Assembly (NCBI GenBank): GCA_029239935.1
Contig: JARBTY010000036.1
Span: 1-25,630, forward strand
DNA: 25,630 nucleotides
Reading direction: 5' to 3'
Origin: Clostridia bacterium
Lineage (GTDB): Bacteria; Bacillota_A; Clostridia; Lachnospirales; Cellulosilyticaceae
Position numbers and translations under genes: made by a program. Positions 8,397 through 15,612 of the stretch are shown in pieces. Numbering within the stretch: the stretch's first letter is position 1; every line of letters starts with the position of its first letter. A model generated the notes under the pieces. It saw only the letters and a program-made list of their open reading frames with translations, had not been told where the DNA came from and did not search any database.

Positions 8397-9152
8397 ATGA
8401 AGAAAAGCGAGGATGAGCCTAAAAAAGGTGCCCCAGCGTATATGAATACCTATGGAGATATGATGACATTATTACTCACCTTTTTTGTGCTTTTATTTTC
8501 AATGTCCAGTATTGATGTATCTAAGTTTAAGGCGATTATCGCGTCATTTGATGGTTCAAGTGGTGTTTTGAATGCTGGCGAAACAGTAGAAGAAAACACG
8601 AATATATTAGGGAATGGTGTTAAGCAGTTTCCCGACAAAAAAGACAAAGAAGATTTAAGACAGCAGGCGGACAAAGAGGCACAAAAGGTTTTAAACAACA
8701 TACGTGAAGATCTTAAGACTTATATTACTGATGAACGCCTTGAGGAAAAGGTGACAGTGGAACAAAATGGTGATGAAATTATTTTAAGATTCGATGATGT
8801 GCTTTTGTTTGACATAGGTAAAGCGGATATTAAACCAGGAGCTATTCCAGTTTTAGACACCTTAGGAATTAAGTTGAAGGAGTACTTAGCTGAAGGTTAT
8901 AGACTGAGGTTAGAAGGACATACAGATAATGTGCCGATTAAAACCAGTCAATTCCCCAGCAACTGGGAATTATCAGCGGCTAGAGCCATAGCAGTAGCAA
9001 AATTCTTTACTGATGAAATGGATTTTGAAGTGTCAAAGATTTCTACAGAGGGTTTTAGAGACAATATTCCTATAGGAAATAATGCAACCCCTGAAGGAAG
9101 AGCTATGAATAGGCGAGTAGAGATTAAAATCAGTAGGGATGATAGGTCATAA
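8397..9152 (+). CDS. motB: Flagellar stator subunit MotB
   Basis: MotB anchors the stator to peptidoglycan and carries the ion-binding aspartate. The 251-residue protein has a short basic N-terminus and a single membrane helix (about residues 22-40) with the key aspartate at D21 in TYGDMMTLLLTFFVLLF. A linker follows, then an OmpA/MotB peptidoglycan-binding domain at about 135-247 that includes LEGHTDNVPI (172-181) and NWELSAARAIAV. The residue just before the aspartate is Gly, where Ala, Ser or Val is common. The FFVLLFSMSSIDVSKFKAI stretch resembles sodium-driven MotS/PomB as much as proton-driven MotB, so the coupling ion cannot be settled from sequence alone. Confidence 0.96.
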   Translation: MKKSEDEPKKGAPAYMNTYGDMMTLLLTFFVLLFSMSSIDVSKFKAIIASFDGSSGVLNAGETVEENTNILGNGVKQFPDKKDKEDLRQQADKEAQKVLNNIREDLKTYITDERLEEKVTVEQNGDEIILRFDDVLLFDIGKADIKPGAIPVLDTLGIKLKEYLAEGYRLRLEGHTDNVPIKTSQFPSNWELSAARAIAVAKFFTDEMDFEVSKISTEGFRDNIPIGNNATPEGRAMNRRVEIKISRDDRS

Positions 9153-9174
9153 CAAGAAAAGTTGGTGAGTAGAT

Positions 9175-9648
9175 GTGGATAAAAAATTTAAGATGTTTGT
9201 TATTATAGCTATAGTTTTTTTAGGTATAGCTATAGCAGGTAGTACTTTTTTAGTCATGAAAATGGTAAGTAATGATGGTGGGACAGCAGATGCAAAAATA
9301 GCAGGTGCAAAAACAGACAAAATGAAGATAATAACAGTTGACTTGGGTGATGCTATAACAAGCAATGTTTATGATGAATCGGGGGAGCAGCATATAGCAA
9401 GGGTCGCCCTTAGTTTTGCAATTGATTCAGCTTCTAAAGAGTATAAAACATTTAGTCAGGATTTTGAGACTAAAAAGGTTATCGTTAGAGATGAAATCAT
9501 ACATATTATACGTGAGCAAACCTATGAGATGATGTCGAGAACAGATGCCCAGACTAAGTTAGGGGATGAAGTGGTTCAGCGTATTAATAAGGTGTTAGGA
9601 ACTGAGATTATACAGGATGTCTATTTTGGAGACTTCTTTGTTCAATAA
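9175..9648 (+). CDS. fliL: Flagellar basal body-associated protein FliL
   Basis: FliL is a single-pass inner membrane protein that surrounds and stabilises the stator. This 157-residue protein starts at GTG 9175, preceded by GGTGAG; the overlapping ATG at 9173 is in another frame that gives no FliL. A membrane segment spans about residues 6-27 (MFVIIAIVFLGIAIAGSTFL). The extracytoplasmic domain has the family pattern: LGDAITSNV, RVALSFAID, then VIVRDEIIHIIREQTYEM and the C-terminal VYFGDFFVQ. Its position between the stator genes and the switch gene fliM fits its job. Confidence 0.93.
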   Translation: MDKKFKMFVIIAIVFLGIAIAGSTFLVMKMVSNDGGTADAKIAGAKTDKMKIITVDLGDAITSNVYDESGEQHIARVALSFAIDSASKEYKTFSQDFETKKVIVRDEIIHIIREQTYEMMSRTDAQTKLGDEVVQRINKVLGTEIIQDVYFGDFFVQ

Positions 9649-9672
9649 GCATAGACAGAAGGAGGTGATAAA

Positions 9673-10659
9673 TTGGGTGAGGTACTGTCGCAAAGCGAAA
9701 TTGATGATTTATTTAAAGCTTTAAATACAGGAGAATTAAATGTAACTGAGATGCAGGATGCTAGAGAGCAAAGAGGCGTGAAACCGTACGATTTTGCGAG
9801 GCCTTCGAAATTTTCTAAAGAACAACTAAGAACTTTAGAAATTATTTTTGAAAGTTATTCAAGGTTAATATCTACCTATTTATCAGGACATTTAAGATCT
9901 ATGGTATCGGTTGAAGTGATGAATTCAGAAGCAGTTACGTATTCAGAATTTGCCAACGCTCTTATTAATCCAGTTATCCTAGGTGTTGTTGATTTTATGC
10001 CTCTAAAGGGTTCTATTCTCATGGAGTTATCACCCAATATGGGTTATACTATTATAGACAGACTGCTAGGCGGTAGCGGAAAAGGACTTGAGAAAATAAG
10101 AGAGTTTACAGATATTGAGAGAGTAATACTTGAAAAGATGTTTGTGCAATTCACACAACTGTTTGTAGAGCCGTGGGAAAATGTTATTGAACTAGACCCA
10201 ATGCTTGAAAAAATAGAAACAAATTCTCAGGTTGTACAAATTATATCTCCAAATGAAATTATTGCCCTTGTTACACTTAATATAAAAATTGGAGATGTAG
10301 CAGGTATGATGAATATATGTATTCCGCATTTAGTGATTGAATCGATTATGGATAGACTCAATACAAAATATTGGTTTGCACAAAAGGAGCAGGAACTTGG
10401 GCCATCTTATGAGGAATATATTCAAAAAATGATTGAGAAAAGCAGGATTCCTATTACTGCGATTTTAGGTAAGACCCATGTGACAGTAAAAGAGTTTTTA
10501 GAGTTACAACGTTCTGATATTATAACATTAGATAGAGATATAGACTCAGAGCTAGACGTCTATGTAGGCAGCATATTAAAATTTTCTGGTATCCCTGGGG
10601 AATATAAAAATAAGTTAGCTATAAAAATTAATCATGTAATAAAGAGGGAGGATGAGTAA
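9673..10659 (+). CDS. fliM: Flagellar motor switch protein FliM
   Basis: FliM forms the middle of the C-ring and is the docking site for phosphorylated CheY. The 328-residue protein starts at TTG 9673 behind a strong GGAGGTGATAAA site. The N-terminal CheY-binding peptide is present (VLSQSEIDDLFKALN). The middle domain follows (DFARPSKFSKEQLRTLEIIF, then LLGGSGKGLEKIREFTDIE), and the C-terminal SpoA/FliN-like domain (about residues 250-325) contains TAILGKTHVTVKEFLELQRS. It ends one base into fliY (TAATG). All recognisable features are intact. Confidence 0.97.
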   Translation: MGEVLSQSEIDDLFKALNTGELNVTEMQDAREQRGVKPYDFARPSKFSKEQLRTLEIIFESYSRLISTYLSGHLRSMVSVEVMNSEAVTYSEFANALINPVILGVVDFMPLKGSILMELSPNMGYTIIDRLLGGSGKGLEKIREFTDIERVILEKMFVQFTQLFVEPWENVIELDPMLEKIETNSQVVQIISPNEIIALVTLNIKIGDVAGMMNICIPHLVIESIMDRLNTKYWFAQKEQELGPSYEEYIQKMIEKSRIPITAILGKTHVTVKEFLELQRSDIITLDRDIDSELDVYVGSILKFSGIPGEYKNKLAIKINHVIKREDE

Positions 10660-11825
10660 TGGTAGCTGAGATGCTTTCCCAAGAGGAGATCAATGCATTA
10701 CTAGGTAGTATGGAGACAGGCAATACAGGTGATGATAATCCATCAGTTGTATTGACTGCTGAAGAGATAGATGCACTAGGTGAGATAGGTAATATTAGTA
10801 TGGGAACAGCTGCTACAACTTTATTTACATTACTGAACCATAAAGTAATGATTACAACTCCTAAAGTTGAAGTGTTAAGCTGGGAACAATTTATGGATAC
10901 TATTACAGATGATCTGATAGCTGTATCAGTTGACTATACGGAAGGTTTTATTGGAGCAAATTTACTCATATTAAAGGAAGAGGATGTAAAAGTTATCGCA
11001 GATTTGATGATGGGCGGCACGGGGATGTATTCAGAAGGTCCTGTGACAGATCTTCATTTAAGTGCTATAGCTGAATCAATGAATCAAATGATAGGTTCAT
11101 CATCTACTTCAATGGCACAGCTCTTTAATAAAAAGATAGATATAAGTCCGCCACAAGCTATTAAAATGGATACGGATTTAGAAAGTATTTTTGGGCCTAA
11201 AGGGGATGTTGTTAAAGTTGCTTTTAGACTTCAAATAGAAGAAAATATCATTGATAGTGAACTTATGCAAGTATTGCCTATTGATTTTGCAAAAGAATTA
11301 ATCAGCGGATTACTCAATCATGAACAAACAAAAATTGAAGTTGATATTGACAAGCAGAGTTTAGATAGACATACTAATACTGTGGAAACATTTTATGAGC
11401 CCCTTCAAAAAGAGGAATATAGTGCGCCCCGTCCGCAACAGCCGTTTACTGAACCAGCCAATGAGTATTATGAAGAGGTATATGAACCTGCGCATAATAC
11501 CTCACCATCTAAGCGGGATGTAGATGTGCAAACACCACAGTTTCAAACATTTGACCATAAAAGGAAAGTCTATCCAAAAGAAAATATGGATCTTCTTATG
11601 GATGTATCACTGGAAGTATCAGTTGAACTTGGAAGGACAACTAGGAAAATTAAAGAAATATTGGAATTTGGTCCGGGGAGTATTATTGAACTCAATAGAC
11701 TGGTTGGAGAACCAGTTGATATATTGGTGAATGGCAAATTTGTAGCAACAGGCGAAGTGGTTGTTATAGATGAGAACTTTGGAATACGTATAACAGATAT
11801 CATTAATCCTGAAGAAAGAATTTAA
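10659..11825 (+). CDS. fliY: Flagellar motor switch phosphatase FliY (CheC-like plus FliN domain)
   Basis: FliY replaces FliN in many Firmicutes: it is both a C-ring subunit and a CheY-P phosphatase at the motor. The 388-residue protein begins with a FliM-like CheY-binding peptide (MLSQEEINALLGS, residues 5-17). The CheC-like phosphatase domain (about 33-215) has both catalytic E-x-x-N pairs intact: E42/N45 in GEIGNISMGTA and E139/N142 in AESMNQMIG. A Pro/Glu/Tyr-rich linker runs to about 305. The FliN/SpoA domain (about 308-385) has LEVSVELGRTTRKIKEIL and GEPVDILVNGKFVATGEVVV. The start overlaps the fliM stop by one base, and GGGAGGATGAG provides the ribosome site. Confidence 0.96.
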   Translation: MVAEMLSQEEINALLGSMETGNTGDDNPSVVLTAEEIDALGEIGNISMGTAATTLFTLLNHKVMITTPKVEVLSWEQFMDTITDDLIAVSVDYTEGFIGANLLILKEEDVKVIADLMMGGTGMYSEGPVTDLHLSAIAESMNQMIGSSSTSMAQLFNKKIDISPPQAIKMDTDLESIFGPKGDVVKVAFRLQIEENIIDSELMQVLPIDFAKELISGLLNHEQTKIEVDIDKQSLDRHTNTVETFYEPLQKEEYSAPRPQQPFTEPANEYYEEVYEPAHNTSPSKRDVDVQTPQFQTFDHKRKVYPKENMDLLMDVSLEVSVELGRTTRKIKEILEFGPGSIIELNRLVGEPVDILVNGKFVATGEVVVIDENFGIRITDIINPEERI

Positions 11826-11839
11826 GTGAGGTGTATAGA

Positions 11840-12202
11840 ATGGCAAAGAGTGTATTAATAGTTGATGATGCGGCATTTATGAGAATGATGATTAAAGATA
11901 TTTTAACAAAAAATGGGTATGAAGTGGCAGGAGAAGCAGACAATGGGCTTAAGGCGGTAGATAAGTACAAAGAGTTAACGCCTGATTTAGTTTTAATGGA
12001 TATTACAATGCCTGAGATGAATGGGATTGATGCTGTAAAAAATATTAAAGCTTTGGATCCAGCGGCTAAAATTGTTATGTGTTCAGCTATGGGGCAGCAG
12101 GCGATGGTTATAGAGTCAATACAAGCTGGAGCAAGGGATTTCATTGTAAAACCTTTTCAGGCAGATAGAGTATTAGAGGCAGTAAGAAAAGTATTAGGAT
12201 AG
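11840..12202 (+). CDS. cheY: Chemotaxis response regulator CheY
   Basis: CheY carries the signal from CheA to the motor; in Gram-positive bacteria CheY-P binding favours smooth swimming. It is a 120-residue single receiver domain. The acidic pair D9/D10, the phosphoacceptor D54 (LVLMDITMPEMNG), the conserved S82 in VMCSAMGQQ and K104 (VKPFQ) are all in place. The GAGGTG at 11828-11833 serves the ATG at 11840; a GTG at 11831 in the same frame would add only MYR and lies within that site, so it is unlikely. Placement between fliY and fliO matches B. subtilis. A 94-nt gap with a strong inverted repeat follows. Confidence 0.97.
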   Translation: MAKSVLIVDDAAFMRMMIKDILTKNGYEVAGEADNGLKAVDKYKELTPDLVLMDITMPEMNGIDAVKNIKALDPAAKIVMCSAMGQQAMVIESIQAGARDFIVKPFQADRVLEAVRKVLG

Positions 12203-12217
12203 ATCAATATGAGCAGC

Positions 12218-12263
12218 TATAAGTATTAGTGGTATTTAGTTCTAAGTACCACTAATACTTATA
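12218..12263. repeat. 17-bp perfect inverted repeat (RNA hairpin) between cheY and fliO
   Basis: ATAAGTATTAGTGGTA at 12219-12234 pairs perfectly with TACCACTAATACTTAT at 12247-12262, and T12218/A12263 adds one more pair. The loop is 12 nt (12235-12246) and could close further. No U-run follows on either strand (ATATATACAAG downstream), so it is not a standard intrinsic terminator. It sits 16 nt after the cheY stop and about 33 nt before the fliO start. Likely roles are an mRNA stability or processing hairpin, or a protein-binding palindrome; the role is inference. Confidence 0.85.
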
Positions 12264-12296
12264 TATACAAGAATAAAAATGTTTAGTGGTGATTAG

Positions 12297-12647
12297 ATGC
12301 AGATACAAGGATTTTTTGAGATAATGATATTGTTAATAATTTTTATAGGCGTGCTTTTTCTGACGTATTATGTAACTAAAAAAATAGCTGTTTTTAATAA
12401 AAAGATGGCTTTTAATAAAAACATGAAGGTTGTAGAGATTTTACAACTCGGGCAAGGTCAATACTTATATATTGTAAAAATAGGCAGTGACTATCATGTT
12501 TTTGGGGCTTCTAAAGAAAGTGTCCATTATTGTATAAAAGTAGAAGAAAGTGACCTCAATCTTGAACACCATGGAGAAGAAAGTTTTCATGAGTATTTAA
12601 GTCGTTTTATGAAAGGTAAACAGGTGAATAATCATGACAAGAAATAA
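12297..12647 (+). CDS. fliO: Flagellar biosynthetic protein FliO (FliZ in older Bacillus naming)
   Basis: FliO is a membrane chaperone that assists FliP assembly in the export gate. The 116-residue protein has one N-terminal membrane segment (about residues 6-27, FFEIMILLIIFIGVLFLTYYV) and a small cytoplasmic beta domain with the family pattern (MKVVEILQLGQGQYLYIVKI, then GSDYHVFGAS). A weak GTGGTGATT site precedes the ATG. The gene overlaps fliP by 14 nt. Sequence conservation in FliO is low; membrane topology and position directly upstream of fliP make the call firm. Confidence 0.88.
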   Translation: MQIQGFFEIMILLIIFIGVLFLTYYVTKKIAVFNKKMAFNKNMKVVEILQLGQGQYLYIVKIGSDYHVFGASKESVHYCIKVEESDLNLEHHGEESFHEYLSRFMKGKQVNNHDKK

Positions 12648-13419
12648 TGCCTTCCCAAGAAATATGCTACTATTCAGTATTCTAATAGGAAGTTTTCTTC
12701 TTATTTCCCAGCATATTTTTGGAGCCACTTTAAATTTACCCAGTGTAACGTTAGGGGTGGAAGAAGCAGCCTCACCGGAGGACTTGAGTCAGAGTCTTCA
12801 ACTTATTTTTATCATAACCATACTTGGACTAGCTCCTTCCATCCTTATTATGATGACAGCCTTTTTAAGACTGATTATTTCCTTACATTTTCTTAGAGCT
12901 GCTATAGGTACACAAACGATGCCTTCGAATCAAATACTGATAGGGCTGGCGTTATTTTTAACTTTTTTTATTATGAGTCCTGTATTTTCAAATATAAAAA
13001 CAAATGCGTGGGATCCTTATCAGAATGGACAAATAGTTCAACAAGTAGCTTTGGATAGAGCCGTAGTGCCTCTTAAGGAATTTATGCTAAGACAAACGAG
13101 AGATGAGGATATTAAATTATTTATGGATTTATCTGGCAGAGAGCCTTTGCAAAACGATACGAATCTTCTGGAAGAGCTGCCGCTGCATGTGATTACCCCA
13201 GCATTTATCATAAGTGAACTAAGAGCAGGTTTTATTATTGGCTTTTTACTTTATATACCATTTATTGTAATAGATATGGTTGTTGCATCAACACTTATGT
13301 CTATGGGGATGATGATGCTTCCACCAGTTATGATTTCTTTGCCATTTAAAATCTTACTTTTTATTTTGGTAGATGGCTGGAATCTTATTATAGGACAACT
13401 GGTTCAAACTTTTAAATAG
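12634..13419 (+). CDS. fliP: Flagellar export gate protein FliP
   Basis: FliP forms the core of the type III export pore (five copies with FliQ4 and FliR1). The 261-residue protein has an N-terminal signal-like hydrophobic segment (about residues 12-30). The conserved helical region LGLAPSILIMMTAFLRLIIS and FLRAAIGTQTMPSNQILIGL follows, then LFLTFFIMSPVF. The C-terminal half has two membrane segments containing FIISELRAGFIIGFLLYIPF and VIDMVVASTLMSMGMMMLPP. AGGTGA at about 12621 serves ATG 12634 inside the end of fliO. Length and motifs are standard. Confidence 0.96.
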   Translation: MTRNNAFPRNMLLFSILIGSFLLISQHIFGATLNLPSVTLGVEEAASPEDLSQSLQLIFIITILGLAPSILIMMTAFLRLIISLHFLRAAIGTQTMPSNQILIGLALFLTFFIMSPVFSNIKTNAWDPYQNGQIVQQVALDRAVVPLKEFMLRQTRDEDIKLFMDLSGREPLQNDTNLLEELPLHVITPAFIISELRAGFIIGFLLYIPFIVIDMVVASTLMSMGMMMLPPVMISLPFKILLFILVDGWNLIIGQLVQTFK

Positions 13420-13433
13420 GAGGACTTTGCTTT

Positions 13434-13697
13434 ATGGAACAATTAGTACTTGATCTTATGAGAGAGGCGTTAATAACGGTCATTAAAACATCACTTCCAA
13501 TATTGTTAACAGGACTAATTATTGGACTTGTTGTCAGTATATTTCAGACAGCAACTTCTATTCAGGAGCAAACTCTAGCCTTTATTCCTAAAATCATAGG
13601 AACATTTCTAGCTATTATAGTGTTCGGTTCATGGATTATGACAATACTTATTACTTTTACAACTAAAATTTTTAGCAGCTTTAACAGCTATTTATAG
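13434..13697 (+). CDS. fliQ: Flagellar export gate protein FliQ
   Basis: FliQ is the small two-helix subunit that wraps the FliP-FliR pore. The 87-residue protein contains the family signature LIIGLVVSIFQTATSIQEQT followed by LAFIPKIIGTFLAIIVFGSW, and both membrane hairpins are recognisable. AGGAGG lies 14 nt after the fliP stop and just before the ATG at 13434. FliR follows after 11 nt. Length and sequence are fully typical. Confidence 0.97.
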   Translation: MEQLVLDLMREALITVIKTSLPILLTGLIIGLVVSIFQTATSIQEQTLAFIPKIIGTFLAIIVFGSWIMTILITFTTKIFSSFNSYL

Positions 13698-13708
13698 GAT
13701 AGTAGAAG

Positions 13709-14491
13709 ATGCAGGAATTAATGGATTTATATATGCATATAGACTTATTTTTGGCGATATTTTGTAGAATAGTGTTTGCTCTTGCGTTTTTACCGATCAT
13801 AGAAGAAACTAAGATACCACCATTAGCTTTAGGTGGCCTATGTACATGCTTGACGTATATTACCATGGCTACACTTGCAACGACCGATTTGGTATATTCG
13901 CCAAATTTAGTTAGTTTTACAGTGGTTATTATTAAAGAATGTATTGTTGGTATTATTTTAGGATTTGGAATAAGAATTTTTTTTCAGGTCTATTCCTTTG
14001 TAGGAATGCTTTTGAGTACCCAAGGAGGTTTAGGAATGAGTATGATGTTTGACCCAGGAAGCGGAGAACAAGTCCCTATTATCGGACGATTTTATGCATT
14101 GGGGTTTAGTGTGATATTCATTGTATCTGGAGGTTATCACTGGTTTATTAAGACCCTTGTAGAGTCCTTTGGCTTTATCCCTGTTAATGCCGTTTTATTT
14201 AGGTCCAATCTGGTTGGAACTATTGTAGAAGCAATTTCTATATTTTGGTTAGTGAGTTTTAAATTGGCTATTCCGGTACTGTCAGTTCTTTTTATTATAG
14301 ATTGTGGACTCGGAATATTGGCAAGAACAGTTCCCCAAATGAACATGTTTGTAATAGGCATACCGCTTAAAATGATTATATTGTTTATATTATTGGTATT
14401 TACCATAGGACTTCTGCCTATATTTAACAATATTATTATTGATAATATTGTCAATACAGTTATGAATCTTATACAAGGAATGATGCCATAA
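13709..14491 (+). CDS. fliR: Flagellar export gate protein FliR
   Basis: FliR completes the export gate, contributing one copy to the FliPQR helical pore. The 260-residue protein has about six hydrophobic segments. Recognisable family patterns are FCRIVFALAFLPII near the N-terminus, then GFGIRIFFQVYSFVGMLLST with GGLGMSMMFDPGSGEQ, and ILARTVPQMNMFVIGIPLKM near the C-terminus. The last base of its stop codon is the first base of the flhB start (TAATG), a typical coupling. The start at 13709 has only a weak upstream site (GATAGTAGAAG). Confidence 0.95.
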   Translation: MQELMDLYMHIDLFLAIFCRIVFALAFLPIIEETKIPPLALGGLCTCLTYITMATLATTDLVYSPNLVSFTVVIIKECIVGIILGFGIRIFFQVYSFVGMLLSTQGGLGMSMMFDPGSGEQVPIIGRFYALGFSVIFIVSGGYHWFIKTLVESFGFIPVNAVLFRSNLVGTIVEAISIFWLVSFKLAIPVLSVLFIIDCGLGILARTVPQMNMFVIGIPLKMIILFILLVFTIGLLPIFNNIIIDNIVNTVMNLIQGMMP

Positions 14492-15612
14492 TGGAGACTG
14501 CAAAATATAGTATAAATTTACAATTTTTCTCTGCGGAGAGTGAAGGTAGGACCGAGACCGCAACGAGTAAAAAGCGTGAGGACGCACGGAAAAAAGGGCA
14601 AGTCGCCAAAAGTATGGAACTCAATACAGCGGTTATTATAGTAGGGTTTTGTGCGTTAATGGCGATATTTGGAAGTTATATGCTGGACAGGATACTGACT
14701 AATTTAAAAGAGAGTTTCATGGCACTCCCAACTATACTGATTCAAAATGATAATGAGCAGTTATTATTAGGTGTTTCACAAGCGCTCATTAATATAGTCA
14801 TTACGTGTATACCTATCTGGTTGGGTTTAATTGTTATGGCACTTTTAATAAGTTATATTCAGGTGGGGTATAAGGTTACTTTTGAGCCTTTATCTCCTAA
14901 ATTTTCTAAGATGAATCCATTAAATGGTCTTAAAAAAATCATATCCAAGGATATGATAACCACACTCTTATTAGCATTAGGGAAAGTCATTCTCTTAGGG
15001 ACAATTGTTTTTAATATCATTATGTCTCAAATTCCAATATTTATCAAGTTCTACGATTTTTCTCCAGCTCAAATTTTATTTAATATTAGTCAAACGATTA
15101 TAAAAATAGGTTTTTTTGCAGGAGGAGCATTTTTAATAGTGGCTGTTATTGACTTTCTTTACCAGAGATATAAACATGAAGAGAGTATTAAGATGACCAA
15201 ACAAGAAGTTAAAGAGGAGTATAAAAACGCTGAAGGTGATCCGCAGATAAAAAGTAAAATTCGTCAAAAAATGCGGGAGGGATCATTGAAGCGTATGATG
15301 CAGTCAGTACCCCAAGCAGATGTTATTATTACAAATCCAACTCATTTTGCTATCGCTATTCAATATAATGCGAATCAAAATACAGCACCTATTGTTGTTG
15401 CAAAAGGAGTAGATTATGTGGCTCAAAAAATTAAAGAAAAGGCTAAAGAGCATAAAATTCATATTGTAGAAAATAAGCCCTTAGCCAGGGCGTTGTATTA
15501 TACAGTTGATTTAGACAAAGAAATACCGGCGGAGCTATATGGAGCGGTTGCAGAAGTTCTGGCATTTGTTTATAACCTGGAGGGGAAAAGAAAGAATGGG
15601 AGGAATAAATGA
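14491..15612 (+). CDS. flhB: Flagellar export switch protein FlhB
   Basis: FlhB sits at the cytoplasmic side of the export gate and changes substrate class from hook to filament after self-cleavage and FliK contact. The 373-residue protein starts with a cytoplasmic stretch carrying GRTETATSKKREDARKKGQV. It then has four membrane segments up to about residue 225, and a cytoplasmic domain. The autocleavage motif NPTH is at residues 282-285 and the downstream VVAKGVDYVAQKIKEKAKEH and NKPLARALYYTVDL patterns are intact. It overlaps fliR by 1 nt and flhA by 4 nt. Nothing is missing. Confidence 0.97.
   Translation: METAKYSINLQFFSAESEGRTETATSKKREDARKKGQVAKSMELNTAVIIVGFCALMAIFGSYMLDRILTNLKESFMALPTILIQNDNEQLLLGVSQALINIVITCIPIWLGLIVMALLISYIQVGYKVTFEPLSPKFSKMNPLNGLKKIISKDMITTLLLALGKVILLGTIVFNIIMSQIPIFIKFYDFSPAQILFNISQTIIKIGFFAGGAFLIVAVIDFLYQRYKHEESIKMTKQEVKEEYKNAEGDPQIKSKIRQKMREGSLKRMMQSVPQADVIITNPTHFAIAIQYNANQNTAPIVVAKGVDYVAQKIKEKAKEHKIHIVENKPLARALYYTVDLDKEIPAELYGAVAEVLAFVYNLEGKRKNGRNK

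Noticed and set aside
11831..11839. GTG 11831 as the start of cheY
   Set aside because: It lies within the GAGGTG ribosome site for ATG 11840 and adds only MYR before the standard CheY N-terminus.
11524..12144. Several short open frames on both strands over the fliY end and cheY
   Set aside because: They are shadows of the FliN domain of FliY and of the CheY receiver, both unmistakable in the forward frames.
12218..12263. The cheY-fliO inverted repeat as an intrinsic terminator ending the operon
   Set aside because: No T-run follows the stem on either strand, and the export gate genes continue in the same direction with ordinary spacing.
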